A DNA stretch of 64,000 nucleotides from Flavimaribacter sp024343425 (GCA_965227645.1 OZ245773.1:2790001-2854000); one strand, 5' to 3'; positions 1 through 9,494 are shown, numbered from the stretch's first letter. Notes: a model not told the origin generated them from the sequence alone. Numbers and translations are program-made.

Positions 1-1
1 A

Positions 2-547
2 ATCGGCTTCTCCCAGGAGGCAGGGATACCGTTCGATCTCGGAATTATTCGCAACCATTACGTCGGACGGACCTTCATTCAGCCGCAGTCGGCAATCCGG
101 CACATGGGCGTGAAGCTGAAGCACAACGCCAATCGATGGGCGATCAAGGACAAGCGCATCGTGCTTGTCGATGATTCCATCGTCCGCGGCACGACATCGC
201 AAAAAATCGTCCAGATGGTGCGTGACGCAGGCGCCGCCGAGGTGCATATGCGCATTGCGTCGCCCCCCACATCCGCGTCTTGTTTCTACGGCGTCGACAC
301 GCCGGAGAAGTCAAAGCTGCTTGCCTCGCGCATGTCGATCGAGGAGATGCGCGATTTCATTCGCGTCGATTCCCTGGCTTTTCTGTCGATCAACGGTCTT
401 TATCGCGCCGTCAACGAACCGCAGCGGAACGATCAGTGCCCGCAATTTTGCGATGCCTGCTTTACGAGCGACTATCCAACGGCTTTGACCGATCAGGAAC
501 ACACTGAATCAACGCGCGTCCTCTCCTTGCTCGCCAATAACGGATAA
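2..547 (+). CDS. purF: Amidophosphoribosyltransferase, C-terminal part (partial)
   Basis: The reading frame is open from base 2, so the gene begins before the window; about 181 C-terminal residues are visible. PurF makes phosphoribosylamine from PRPP and glutamine, the first step of de novo purine synthesis in the cytosol. The visible part carries the conserved GIIRNHYVGRTFI stretch and the PRPP-binding loop VLVDDSIVRGTT, both hallmarks of the family's phosphoribosyltransferase domain. The tail has a CPQFCDACF cysteine group, seen in iron-sulfur-ligand positions of many PurF proteins. The N-terminal glutaminase domain is outside the window. It ends 5 bp before a short-chain dehydrogenase gene, so the two are probably co-transcribed. 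Confidence 0.96.
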   Translation: MGFSQEAGIPFDLGIIRNHYVGRTFIQPQSAIRHMGVKLKHNANRWAIKDKRIVLVDDSIVRGTTSQKIVQMVRDAGAAEVHMRIASPPTSASCFYGVDTPEKSKLLASRMSIEEMRDFIRVDSLAFLSINGLYRAVNEPQRNDQCPQFCDACFTSDYPTALTDQEHTESTRVLSLLANNG

Positions 548-552
548 TCACA

Positions 553-1293
553 ATGACAGACCTGACGGGCCGGATCGCCCTGGTCACCGGAGCCTCCCGG
601 GGTATCGGATATTTTACCGCGCTTGCGCTTGCCGACGCCGGAGCGCATGTCATCGCCGTCGCCCGCACCATTGGTGGCCTGGAGGAACTGGACGACGCCA
701 TTCGAGAACAGGGACGCGGGTCGGCGACACTTGTGCCGCAGGATCTTCTTGACATGAAAGCGATCGACAAGCTGGGAGCAGCCATATTCGAACGCTGGGG
801 CAAGCTCGACATTCTTGTCGCCAACGCCGCAATCCTGGGCACGCTCTCCCCCGTCGGCCACTACGAAGCGCGCACATTCGACAAGACGATGAACACCAAC
901 GTCAACGCGACCTGGCGCGTGATTCGAACTGTCGATCCTTTGCTCGCGAAATCCGACGCCGGTCGCGCCGTCATTGTATCATCAGGAGCGGCCCACAGTT
1001 GCAGACCTTTTCACGGTCTCTATGCGGCGAGCAAGGCCGCAGTGGAGGCGCTGGCGCGCTGCTGGGCGGCGGAGACGATCAACAGCCCGCTGCGCGTGAA
1101 TTGCGTCAATCCCGGTCCGACGCGCACAGCCATGCGCGCGCTCGCCATGCCCGGGGAAGATCCAATGAGCTTGCCGCATCCGTCGGAAATCGCTGGCAGT
1201 CTCGTTGCATTATGCGATCCAGAGCTAACCGAAACCGGGATGTTCTTCGACGTCCCCGAAGGTCGTTTCAAGGCTTTTCAAGCTCCGAACTGA
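553..1293 (+). CDS. SDR family oxidoreductase
   Basis: A 246-residue classical short-chain dehydrogenase. The NAD(P)-binding motif TGASRGIG is near residue 13 and the catalytic YxxxK pair is in YAASK near residue 157, preceded by a serine-rich strand (VSSGA) that supplies the catalytic serine. Such enzymes oxidise or reduce a hydroxyl or carbonyl group in the cytosol; the substrate cannot be told from sequence. It starts 5 bp after purF with no clear Shine-Dalgarno sequence, which suggests translational coupling. A conserved purF-SDR pairing is common in related bacteria (established observation, not checked here). Confidence 0.9.
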   Translation: MTDLTGRIALVTGASRGIGYFTALALADAGAHVIAVARTIGGLEELDDAIREQGRGSATLVPQDLLDMKAIDKLGAAIFERWGKLDILVANAAILGTLSPVGHYEARTFDKTMNTNVNATWRVIRTVDPLLAKSDAGRAVIVSSGAAHSCRPFHGLYAASKAAVEALARCWAAETINSPLRVNCVNPGPTRTAMRALAMPGEDPMSLPHPSEIAGSLVALCDPELTETGMFFDVPEGRFKAFQAPN

Positions 1294-1604
1294 AGCAGCA
1301 ACCGTTGAAAGACGGCGCGTATTCATCTATTTTTTGCGATGCAACATCAGCGCCATGGATGATCCGTGGCCTTGATTTTGATTCACATATGTCCATTAAC
1401 TCACTGTATTCGCACTACAAAGATAAATGCGACTTCTTCTGGCCACACACGGTTTTGTGAAACAATTTCGGTTTCAGGATTTTGCAAACGCAAAAACGAC
1501 CGAGTATATACTTGTTCGATATATATTGAGTCACTATATAGCCGCGAAGCATGCACTCGCTCGCGATTTCTCGCCGCAAGCGTCAGTACCGGACCCGACA
1601 ATTA
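1294..1604. other. Intergenic region with AT-rich regulatory DNA
   Basis: This 311-base gap separates the purF-SDR unit from the efflux operon. Bases 1294-1490 show no gene and no convincing terminator. Bases 1500-1545 are clearly AT-rich against the local background and hold the PadR-type palindromes listed separately. An in-frame ATG at 1551 precedes padR but lies only a few bases after the probable -10 box, so it is less likely to be used than 1605. Confidence 0.6.
1503..1540 (+). promoter_or_regulatory. Probable promoter and PadR operator of the efflux operon
   Basis: AGTATATACT (1503-1512) is a perfect 10-base palindrome, followed by ATATATAT-like DNA at 1519-1526 and TATATA at 1535-1540. 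TTGTTC (1512-1517) and TATATA (1535-1540) are spaced by 17 bases and fit a sigma70-type -35/-10 pair. PadR-family repressors usually bind such AT-rich dyads over their own promoter, so autorepression of padR and control of the pump is the simple reading (inference). Confidence 0.5.
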
Positions 1605-2153
1605 ATGAACGTACGCACCCTCTGCCTGGCCATACTGCACTTCTCCGAAGCCACTGGTTACGAGATCAAGAAAATGTCGACTGAAGAGCATTTTTCCTTC
1701 TTCGTCGACGCCAGCTTCGGGTCGATCTATCCAGCCCTTTCCCGTCTGCAGGACGATGGATGCGTCACAGTGCGCGAGGAGTTTGAGTCCGGAAAGCCGT
1801 CGCGCAAAGTGTATTCGATCACCGACAAGGGACGCCAGGAATTGCACGAATCGCTTCGCGTACTGCCCCGGCGCGACTCTTTCAAATCCGAATTTCTGCT
1901 CATGGCCATGTGCGCCGAAATACTCGATCGCGAGACGATCGTCCGGGCGATCGACCGCCACTTGAAGGACATGGAAGCCGAAATCGAAATGCTCGATCAG
2001 GTTCTCGAGCATTGCGACGACACCTCTGGCGGCAAGATCTGGGTCGCCAAATTCGGCCGCCAGGTCAAGCAGCAGGCGCTCGACTACTTCATCGAACACC
2101 GTCACGAACTAGAAGCGCTCGTCCCAGACAACCAGGCGCAAGCCGCCGAATAG
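1605..2153 (+). CDS. PadR family transcriptional regulator
   Basis: A 182-residue regulator. Residues 1-80 form the PadR winged helix-turn-helix (MNVRTLCLAILHFSE opening, then SFGSIYPALSRL, the recognition-helix region, and a wing with GKPSRKVYSIT). Residues 85-175 are a helical C-terminal part used for dimerisation in the family. I chose ATG 1605 because MNVRTLCLAIL is the usual start in this subgroup; 1551 is an in-frame alternative. It lies 20 bp upstream of the RND adaptor gene, so it very likely controls that pump. The inducer is unknown; PadR proteins commonly respond to phenolics or drugs. Confidence 0.92.
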   Translation: MNVRTLCLAILHFSEATGYEIKKMSTEEHFSFFVDASFGSIYPALSRLQDDGCVTVREEFESGKPSRKVYSITDKGRQELHESLRVLPRRDSFKSEFLLMAMCAEILDRETIVRAIDRHLKDMEAEIEMLDQVLEHCDDTSGGKIWVAKFGRQVKQQALDYFIEHRHELEALVPDNQAQAAE

Positions 2154-2173
2154 AGTTTTATAGGAACGCAACC

Positions 2174-3304
2174 ATGGCTTTTCGCATCAAAGGTTCGCAC
2201 ATTACCGCGCTGATTATTGCCGGCGCCGTGATCGGATGGATGTCGTCGGGCGAGATCGTCGTCGGCGGCCACGCCGACTCGCCTCACGCCGTTGCGCCGC
2301 CGGCCGAACGTCAGGAAAATCAGGACGACCTTTTCAAGGTTCGCTTCGTCACCGTCGAGCCCGAACAGCGGTTTGAGACATTGCTGCTACACGGCCGCAC
2401 TTCTGCAAAGTCGGTGATATCGGTGCGCGCCGAAACGAACGGCACACTGCATGAGCGCTTTGTGGAAAAAGGTGATGTGGTGAAGGCCGGAGATCCGGTT
2501 TGCCGGCTCGATCCGGGCGTCAGGGACACCGACATCCTTCAGGCCGAGGCGGCGCTGGAACAGGCCAAATTCGATTATGACGGGGCCCTAAAGCTGAAGG
2601 AAAAGGATTACATTTCGGACACCCGCGTCAAGGCGCTGAAATACGCTATGGACAATGCAGCCGCCCGGTTGGCATCGGCGAAGCATGAAATGTCGCATGT
2701 GGAGATTGAAGCCACGGCGTCCGGCATTGTCACCGACCCGATCGCTGAAATCGGCAGCCATCTTTCGAATGGCGATGTCTGTGTGACGCTGATCGATCCG
2801 GATCCGATGCTCTTTGTCGGACAGGTTTCCGAACGGCATGTCGGGAACATTGGCATTGGCTACGACGCGGAAGTATCAATGATCACCGGAGAAAAGGTCG
2901 ATGGCAAGATCAGCTATGTCGCGCCCGCCGCAGACTCCGCGACACGCACCTTCCTGACGGAAATCGAACTTCCCAACAGCGACGGCAAGCTGCGCGACGG
3001 CGTTACTGCGACAACGACGATCAAGCTGGAAGGCTCGGAAGCCTATAAAATCGCTGCGTCCTGGCTCACTCTCGACGATAATGGCGTCCTTGGAGTAAGA
3101 ACGGTGGACAGCGACAATGTCGTCGACTTCAATCCGGTCAAGATCGTCGCACACACGCCTGAAACCATGTGGGTGACCGGGCTTGCCCCTGGAGCCCGCG
3201 TCATCACACTCGGACAGGACTATGTGATCGCGGGTCAGACCGTGGCTCCGGTTCCGGCCGAGATTGCCCGGCAAGTTCCCGCGAAGGCTGATGCTCGCTC
3301 ATGA
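2174..3304 (+). CDS. RND efflux periplasmic adaptor (HlyD/MFP family)
   Basis: A 376-residue membrane fusion protein that links an inner-membrane RND pump to an outer-membrane channel. One hydrophobic segment at residues 7-25 anchors it or acts as a signal. Then come a lipoyl-like half (SVISVRAETNG), a short alpha-helical hairpin (about residues 115-175), the second lipoyl half, and beta-barrel and membrane-proximal domains up to the end. The ATG at 2174 follows GGAACGCAACC and fits the signal segment; the longer open frame upstream overlaps padR. Its stop overlaps the next start (ATGA at 3301), so it is translationally coupled to the pump. Confidence 0.93.
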   Translation: MAFRIKGSHITALIIAGAVIGWMSSGEIVVGGHADSPHAVAPPAERQENQDDLFKVRFVTVEPEQRFETLLLHGRTSAKSVISVRAETNGTLHERFVEKGDVVKAGDPVCRLDPGVRDTDILQAEAALEQAKFDYDGALKLKEKDYISDTRVKALKYAMDNAAARLASAKHEMSHVEIEATASGIVTDPIAEIGSHLSNGDVCVTLIDPDPMLFVGQVSERHVGNIGIGYDAEVSMITGEKVDGKISYVAPAADSATRTFLTEIELPNSDGKLRDGVTATTTIKLEGSEAYKIAASWLTLDDNGVLGVRTVDSDNVVDFNPVKIVAHTPETMWVTGLAPGARVITLGQDYVIAGQTVAPVPAEIARQVPAKADARS

Positions 3305-6300
3305 CTTCTGCGCTCCAATCCATCATCACAAGGCCGAAAACGGTCCTTGCGCTCATGGTTTTCATGATCGCGGCCGGCGTATTGTCCTACATTGGCATCC
3401 CGAAAGAGGCCAATCCGGATATTGACGTTCCGGTCTATTATGTCTCGATCACTCAGCAAGGTATTTCTCCAAACGACGCCGAACGCCTGCTGGTCCGGCC
3501 GATGGAAACGACGTTGCGCGGGCTCGACGGACTGAAGGAACTGACCGCGATCGCCTCTGAAGGACACGCCGGAATCGTACTTGAGTTCAATGTCGAAACT
3601 GACGCCGACGAGGTGCTCGCCGACATACGCGACAAGGTCGATCAGGCTCAGGCTGATCTGCCTGAAGAAGCAGACGAACCGACGATCACCGAAACGAATT
3701 TCGCACTCCAGCCGACGATCATCGTCACGCTGTCGGGCGACGTTCCCGAACGCACTCTGACTCACCTTGCGCGCCGCCTGAAGGACGAAATTGAAGCGGT
3801 TTCAACAGTTCGCGAAGCCGAACTGAAAGGAGATCGGGAAGAGCTTCTCGAGGTCATTCTGGATCTCATGAAGCTCGAATCCTACGACATCACGCAGGAT
3901 GAGCTCCTGAATGCGCTTTCGCAAAACAACCAGCTTGTTGCGGCGGGTTTCATCGACGACGGCAATGGCCGTTTCAACGTCAAGGTGCCCGGGCTCGTAG
4001 AGAACGCCGAGGATGTCTACAACATACCGATCAAGCAGAACGGCGAAGGCGTCGTGACGCTTGGCGAGGTCGGCGAAATCCGCCGCACCTTCACGGATCC
4101 CTCCATCTTTACACGGGTGAACGGCCAGCCGGCGATTTCCATCGAAGTCACCAAACGCATCGGCACCAATATCATCGAGAACAATGACGAGGTGCGCCGG
4201 GTCGTTGCCGAGTACACAAAAGACTGGCCTCAGTCGATCCATGTCAACTATTTGCTCGACCAGTCGAGCTTTATCTTTGAAGTTCTGGGGTCACTGCAAT
4301 CGTCGATCATGACAGCAATCTTGCTGGTCATGATCTGTGTGGTCGGCACGCTTGGCCTGCGCTCCGGCCTCCTTGTGGGACTTGCCATCCCCGGCTCGTT
4401 CATGCTCGCCTTCCTGATTCTCGCCAGCCTCGGCATGGTGGTGAACATGATGGTCATGTTCGGCATGGTTTTGACCGTCGGCATGCTGGTCGACGGCGCG
4501 ATCGTCGTGACCGAGTACGCCGACCGCAAGATTGCGGAAGGCATGGAGCCCGCCGCCGCCTATCAGCGTGCGTCGAAGCTGATGTTCTGGCCTGTGGTTT
4601 CTTCTACAGCGACGACGCTCGCCGCTTTCCTGCCGCTGCTTCTGTGGCCTGGCGTGTCCGGAGAGTTTATGAGCTACCTGCCGCGCATGGTGATCATCGT
4701 TCTCACGGCGTCTCTGCTCACAGCCCTGGTCTTTTTGCCGGTTACCGGAACACTGTTCGCTCAAATCGCTGCGGTGGTTTCCAAACGATCCAATGCGATC
4801 CTCGCCTTGTTCGTGGCCGCAATTGCCGGAGTATTCGCTTTTTTCGGTCCGCTTGCACCGTTGGGACTGCCCATCCAGGCTGCGGGCACAGCGCTGACAG
4901 CGGCGATTGCGCTATTCCTGACATACAGAATATCGAAGTTCATCGCCAACCGACGTCGCGACCACGCCGTTTCAGAAGCGGACAACGTTGCGATGATGCT
5001 GTCTTCGGATTCGAAGCTGGACATCGCCAAAGTGCCGGGCTTCACGGGCGGCTATCTGCGCTTTCTGAACCTCGCTGTCGGTTCGCTTGCAGGCAACATC
5101 GCGGTTATCGTCGTCATCATCGCCGCCACCATAGGCAGCTACATGTATTTCGGCGCCAACAACCAGGGCGTCGAATTCTTCGTGGATGAAGAGCCGGATG
5201 TTGCGATCGTGCTGGTATCGGCCCGCGGCAATCTCTCCGCCCGCGACATTCGCGATCTTGTCGCAGAGGTCGAGTACGAAGTGCTCAGGATCAACGGCAT
5301 TGAAAACGTCGTGATGACCGCCACCGCCCCCGGCGGCGGTGGTAGCGGCGGCCCGCAGATAATCGGCGGCGTCCAGGACAAGCCGGCCGATGTCGTAGGC
5401 GAATTGCAGATTGAACTCGCAGACTATTGTTGCCGGCGCAAGGCGGTCGACATCTTCGAGGACATCCGTCAGAGAACTGCCGATATCGCCGGCATTAAAG
5501 TGGAAGTGCGCAAGATCGAAGGCGGACCGCCGACCGGCAAGGATGTGCGTCTGGAAGTGAAATCGACGGACTACAATACAATGGTGGAAACCGTCGGCCA
5601 GATTCGCGAGCAGTTCGACTCCATGGAGATGCTCACCGATCAGGAAGACGCCCGTCCGCTGCCGGGCATCGAGTGGGAAATCGATGTCGATCGCGAACTG
5701 GCCGGTCGCTACAACGCCGGCATCGTCCAGGTCGGATCGATGGTCCAGCTCGTCACCAACGGAGTGCTGATCGGCTCTTATCGACCAGACGACTCCCAGG
5801 ACGAGGTCGATATTCGCGTGCGCCTGCCGGAAGAAGAACGCACGCTCGACCAGTTCGAGGTCTTGCGTCTTCGGACGGCCAATGGCCAGGTTCCCCTTGC
5901 GAACTTTATCACCATGGGCGCCCAGCACAAGGTTTCGTCGATCACCAGACGCGACGGGCTTTACGCCATGGACGTCAAAGCCAATCTCGGAGAGGGCGTC
6001 ATGATCGACGGACGTCCTGCAACGGCTGATGACGCAGTCAAGGAAGTCCAGAAATGGCTGGATACGCAGACGTTCCCGGAAAGCGTGCAGTTGCGTTTCC
6101 GGGGCGCTGACGAGGAGCAGCAGGAGGCCAGTGAATTCCTTGGCAAGGCCGCCATGGCCGCGCTGTTCATGATGTTCATCATCCTGCTAACCCAGTTCAA
6201 TTCGTTCTACCAGACGATCCTGACGCTCTCGACGGTCATTCTGGCAGTCTCGGGCGTGCTGATCGGCATGGTGGTGACGTCACAGCCCTTCTCCATCATC

Positions 6301-6813
6301 ATGACCGGCACTGGCATCGTCGCGCTCGCGGGCATCGTGGTGAACAACGCGATCGTGCTGATCGACACATTCAACCGGATGCGCGAGGAAGGCGTGACCG
6401 ATACGCGTGAAGCCGCCCTCAAGACGGCGGCCCAGCGACTTCGTCCAATCATGTTGACGACGATCACGACCATCCTCGGTCTCGTGCCGATGGCGTTGCA
6501 GATCAACATGGACTTCTTCAGTCAGACGATCTCCGTCGGCGGCATCACCGCGATCTGGTGGGTCCAGCTTTCCACAGCGATCATCTTTGGCCTGGCCTTT
6601 TCGACCATGCTGACCCTGGTGATGATCCCGGCAATGCTGGCCATGCCCGACAATGTCAGGCGACTTTGGGGTCGGATCACCGGCAACGCCTTCGTTCCGC
6701 AACCCATCTATGCAGGCGTCGGAAGCGTGACCTCGGACGATGCCGATGAGCGACCGGAACGTCGTCCGCACAATGACGACATGCCGGCGAGACGACCGGA
6801 CGCAGCGGAATAA
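3301..6813 (+). CDS. RND family efflux pump, inner-membrane subunit
   Basis: An 1170-residue proton-driven resistance-nodulation-division transporter, somewhat longer than the 1020-1050 residues usual for the family. It has the first transmembrane helix at residues 12-30, two large periplasmic loops, and the TM4 motif GMLVDGAIVV near residue 397, in which the second aspartate of the usual pair is glycine. Between the first and second halves (about residues 497-550) there are two extra hydrophobic stretches that the standard 12-helix plan does not include. A glycine-rich loop (about 676-685) sits in the second periplasmic domain. No outer-membrane factor gene is adjacent. PadR control suggests an inducible exporter of a toxic compound; the substrate is unknown. 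Confidence 0.93.
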   Translation: MTSALQSIITRPKTVLALMVFMIAAGVLSYIGIPKEANPDIDVPVYYVSITQQGISPNDAERLLVRPMETTLRGLDGLKELTAIASEGHAGIVLEFNVETDADEVLADIRDKVDQAQADLPEEADEPTITETNFALQPTIIVTLSGDVPERTLTHLARRLKDEIEAVSTVREAELKGDREELLEVILDLMKLESYDITQDELLNALSQNNQLVAAGFIDDGNGRFNVKVPGLVENAEDVYNIPIKQNGEGVVTLGEVGEIRRTFTDPSIFTRVNGQPAISIEVTKRIGTNIIENNDEVRRVVAEYTKDWPQSIHVNYLLDQSSFIFEVLGSLQSSIMTAILLVMICVVGTLGLRSGLLVGLAIPGSFMLAFLILASLGMVVNMMVMFGMVLTVGMLVDGAIVVTEYADRKIAEGMEPAAAYQRASKLMFWPVVSSTATTLAAFLPLLLWPGVSGEFMSYLPRMVIIVLTASLLTALVFLPVTGTLFAQIAAVVSKRSNAILALFVAAIAGVFAFFGPLAPLGLPIQAAGTALTAAIALFLTYRISKFIANRRRDHAVSEADNVAMMLSSDSKLDIAKVPGFTGGYLRFLNLAVGSLAGNIAVIVVIIAATIGSYMYFGANNQGVEFFVDEEPDVAIVLVSARGNLSARDIRDLVAEVEYEVLRINGIENVVMTATAPGGGGSGGPQIIGGVQDKPADVVGELQIELADYCCRRKAVDIFEDIRQRTADIAGIKVEVRKIEGGPPTGKDVRLEVKSTDYNTMVETVGQIREQFDSMEMLTDQEDARPLPGIEWEIDVDRELAGRYNAGIVQVGSMVQLVTNGVLIGSYRPDDSQDEVDIRVRLPEEERTLDQFEVLRLRTANGQVPLANFITMGAQHKVSSITRRDGLYAMDVKANLGEGVMIDGRPATADDAVKEVQKWLDTQTFPESVQLRFRGADEEQQEASEFLGKAAMAALFMMFIILLTQFNSFYQTILTLSTVILAVSGVLIGMVVTSQPFSIIMTGTGIVALAGIVVNNAIVLIDTFNRMREEGVTDTREAALKTAAQRLRPIMLTTITTILGLVPMALQINMDFFSQTISVGGITAIWWVQLSTAIIFGLAFSTMLTLVMIPAMLAMPDNVRRLWGRITGNAFVPQPIYAGVGSVTSDDADERPERRPHNDDMPARRPDAAE

Positions 6814-6842
6814 ACCGAAGAGTTTCTCCAGGGCGCGACTGG

Positions 6843-6868
6843 AATGCGGGCTGAAAGGCCCGCATTTT
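6843..6868 (+). terminator. Intrinsic terminator between convergent operons
   Basis: AATGCGGGC (6843-6851) pairs perfectly with GCCCGCATT (6858-6866) around a 6-base loop, followed by TTTT. On the minus strand the hairpin is followed by a weaker run. It ends the RND operon and probably also the leftward Liv operon, whose last stop is at 6898. Confidence 0.85.
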
Positions 6869-6897
6869 CCGTTCCGTGCAAGGCTCCATTGCAGGCG

Positions 6898-7926
6898 CTA
6901 CTCTTTGCGAGATCGCTTCGGCTCGACGCGATATCCGAGTGGGAACAGACGCAGACCCGTCAGATCCTGAACGAGACCCCACAAACCTTTTGGCGCCACC
7001 AGCATGACCGCAATCGCTATCGCACCGAGAACGATCAGGTAAATTGATCCAAGGTCGGCCAGTGTCTCGCGCAGAAGGAAAAATGCGACTGTGCCGATAA
7101 TCGGACCTTCCAGCGATCCAATTCCGCCGATCACGACGATGAAAATCACATAGGCGGTCCAGTCATTGACGCTGAACGCCGCATCCGGAGAGATCCTCAG
7201 CTTTTGCAGGAAGATCAGCGACCCGACAAACGTCGTCAGGCCGCCAACGACCACGTAGACGACGAATTTTGAACGCCAGATATCGATGCCGAGGGACGAA
7301 GCGGCAAGCTCGTTGTCCCGAATGGCCGTCAGCGCCAGCCCGTTGCGCGACCGCAGAAACAAGTACGCGATGGCCATGACTGCGGCGGCGCATCCAAGCG
7401 TCAGCCAGTAGCTGGTCGCTTCCCGCGCATCGCGCCCGTCGGCGAGCGAGCGCACCACATCCACAGGCAGCGATATCCCGGACCCACCGCCAAGCGCGCT
7501 CACTTGTGCAAAGCCCAACCGGAACACCTCGGCGATAACCCACGTACCGATCGCGAAATAGGCGCCGCGCAGCCGGAAAATGAGTGCGGCGACCGGTATC
7601 GCGACGATCACTCCGATCACCACGGAAAGTCCAATGGCAGTGAACGGATGCAGCCTGCCGAATATCGTCAGCGCGAACAGGACATATCCGCCCAGGCCGA
7701 CATAGGCCTGCTGGCCAACGGAGACGAGACCCGCATACCCGGCAAGCAGGTTCCACAGCATCGCCAGCGAAAGATAGAGGTATATTTCGCCGAGCAGCCT
7801 CAGATCGGCCCGCCCCATCCACCAGGGCGCTGCAGCCAGAGCGAGCAGGAGAAGCAAGCCGAGAACCGAAGCAATGCGGCTTGCCGTCGTAACGCGAAAG
7901 ACACGGTGTGTATCGACAACGCTCAT
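6898..7926 (-). CDS. livM: Branched-chain-type ABC transporter permease LivM
   Basis: A 342-residue integral membrane protein with about ten hydrophobic helices and the LivM signatures LLAGYAGLVSVGQQAYVGLGGY and AIRDNELAASSLGID, the loop that contacts the ATPase. It forms the translocation channel together with LivH. I chose ATG 7926 because it overlaps the livH stop (ATGA, 7923-7926); the longer frame upstream lies inside livH. It is the last gene of a leftward unit that ends at the terminator at 6843. In this setting the transporter probably imports the compound degraded by the neighbouring enzymes rather than leucine itself (inference). Confidence 0.95.
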   Translation of the reverse strand: MSVVDTHRVFRVTTASRIASVLGLLLLLALAAAPWWMGRADLRLLGEIYLYLSLAMLWNLLAGYAGLVSVGQQAYVGLGGYVLFALTIFGRLHPFTAIGLSVVIGVIVAIPVAALIFRLRGAYFAIGTWVIAEVFRLGFAQVSALGGGSGISLPVDVVRSLADGRDAREATSYWLTLGCAAAVMAIAYLFLRSRNGLALTAIRDNELAASSLGIDIWRSKFVVYVVVGGLTTFVGSLIFLQKLRISPDAAFSVNDWTAYVIFIVVIGGIGSLEGPIIGTVAFFLLRETLADLGSIYLIVLGAIAIAVMLVAPKGLWGLVQDLTGLRLFPLGYRVEPKRSRKE

Positions 7927-8786
7927 CCGTCCATCCTCGGGAAAAGGCCGCGCGGGCGAACGGCGAGTATGATCAGGAATGCAATATGGCCTGAGAGGAT
8001 CTGCCAGCCCGGATTGATCTGCGCGCCGATCGATTGCGCCACGCCAAGGATCACGCCGCCGGCGAGCGTGCCCCAAAGATTACCGAGCCCGCCGATAATG
8101 ACCGCTTCGAATCCGAAGATCAGACGGGCCGGGCCGGTTGCAGGATCGAACGAGGTCCGCACGCCAAGGAAAATTCCGGCGATAGCGGTTACCGCGAGGG
8201 ACAAGGCCATAGCCAGTCCGAAGACATGACGACGGTTCAGCCCCATCAATTGGGCGATATCCTGATTGTCCGAAACCGCCCTGAAAGCCCGGCCGAGCGC
8301 CGTTGCGTAGAATATCCACTGGAGGACAGCGACTACCAGCACTGCTGTCAGAAACATCACGAGCGGAAGGTAGCCGACCGCCAATCCGCCGATGTTGGCG
8401 CTCGCCACCTCGATAGCGCCTGCGTTGAGCTTCTGCGGATCGGCGGAATAGCCTTCAAGCAGCGCGTTCTGGATGATCACCGACAGGCCAAACGTGACCA
8501 GCAACGGTGGCAGAATATCATCACCGAGCGTCCGGTTCAGAACGCCACGCTGCAGGACATATCCAAAGCCGGCCATCAGCGGCACGACCAGAATAAGCGC
8601 CACGAACGGGTTCAGCGAGAGAGCGGCTGTCACCGTCAGACCGAGATAGGCCGCCAGAACGATCAGGTCACCGTGGGCGATATTGACCAGGCGCATGACG
8701 CCAAAGATCAGGGACAAACCGGCCGCAAACAGAGCGTAAAGCCCGCCGAGCAATGTTCCCTGAACGATTGCATTGATCCAGTCCAT
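7923..8786 (-). CDS. livH: Branched-chain-type ABC transporter permease LivH
   Basis: A 287-residue permease with eight or so membrane helices. It opens with MDWINAIVQGTLLGGLYAL and has GLSLIFGVMRLVNIAHGD and RAVSDNQDIAQLMG, which are LivH-type conserved stretches. It pairs with LivM to form the membrane channel. The gene begins 3 bp after livF and overlaps livM by four bases, consistent with one polycistronic mRNA. Confidence 0.95.
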   Translation of the reverse strand: MDWINAIVQGTLLGGLYALFAAGLSLIFGVMRLVNIAHGDLIVLAAYLGLTVTAALSLNPFVALILVVPLMAGFGYVLQRGVLNRTLGDDILPPLLVTFGLSVIIQNALLEGYSADPQKLNAGAIEVASANIGGLAVGYLPLVMFLTAVLVVAVLQWIFYATALGRAFRAVSDNQDIAQLMGLNRRHVFGLAMALSLAVTAIAGIFLGVRTSFDPATGPARLIFGFEAVIIGGLGNLWGTLAGGVILGVAQSIGAQINPGWQILSGHIAFLIILAVRPRGLFPRMDG

Positions 8787-8789
8787 TCG

Positions 8790-9494
8790 TCAGGTCCCGA
8801 AATAAGCGGCGGAAATCTGCTCGCGGCTGACGTCGGCTGTCCGGCCTTCCAGCGAGACGCGGCCCTCCTGCAGGCAGTAGACGCGCGATGAAACCGAAAG
8901 CGCCTTGGTGATATCCTGCTCCACGATCATTGCGCTCATGCCCTCACCGACAATCGTTGGCAGCGACTCGTAGATCTGCCTGATGATGACGGGAGCGAGA
9001 CCCAGGCTGATCTCGTCGAACATGACAAGGTCCGGGTTGGCCATCAGCGCCCTGCCGATCGCCACCATTTGCTGCTGGCCGCCTGACAGGGATGTCGAGG
9101 GAACATTCCGCCTCTCCTGCAGCACAGGAAAAAGGTCATAGATCCGCTGAAGAGACCAGGCTCCCTTCCGGCCAGTCCGGCCGCCAATGATCAGATTCTC
9201 CTCCACCGACAGCGACTGGAAAAGTTGCCGCCCTTCAGGCACCAGGGCTATGCCAAGGCCTGCGACCTGGTCCGCCCTCAGAGCGCCGATTTGCTGTTCC
9301 CGGTACGTGATCTGTTCCGCGCGATTCCGGATCAACCCGGAGATCGAGCGCATCAATGTCGTCTTGCCTGCTCCGTTTGCGCCAATGATCGCAACCACCT
9401 CGCCCGCCTCGACGGTCATATTGACGCCGTAGAGGGCCTGGAAGTCTCCATAATGGGCGTCCAGCTTTCGGATATCCAGAACAGGCTCAGGCAT
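8790..9494 (-). CDS. livF: Branched-chain-type ABC transporter ATPase LivF
   Basis: A 234-residue ABC ATPase. Walker A is GANGAGKTT near residue 36, the signature is LSGGQQQM, and Walker B is LVMFDEISLGLAP; the length and C-terminal region match LivF. ATG 9494 is preferred over a TTG at 9503; either start overlaps the end of livG. It powers transport with LivG. Confidence 0.94.
   Translation of the reverse strand: MPEPVLDIRKLDAHYGDFQALYGVNMTVEAGEVVAIIGANGAGKTTLMRSISGLIRNRAEQITYREQQIGALRADQVAGLGIALVPEGRQLFQSLSVEENLIIGGRTGRKGAWSLQRIYDLFPVLQERRNVPSTSLSGGQQQMVAIGRALMANPDLVMFDEISLGLAPVIIRQIYESLPTIVGEGMSAMIVEQDITKALSVSSRVYCLQEGRVSLEGRTADVSREQISAAYFGT

Noticed and set aside
7504..8229. Plus-strand frame over livM/livH
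   Set aside because: Antisense to two permease genes with strong signatures.
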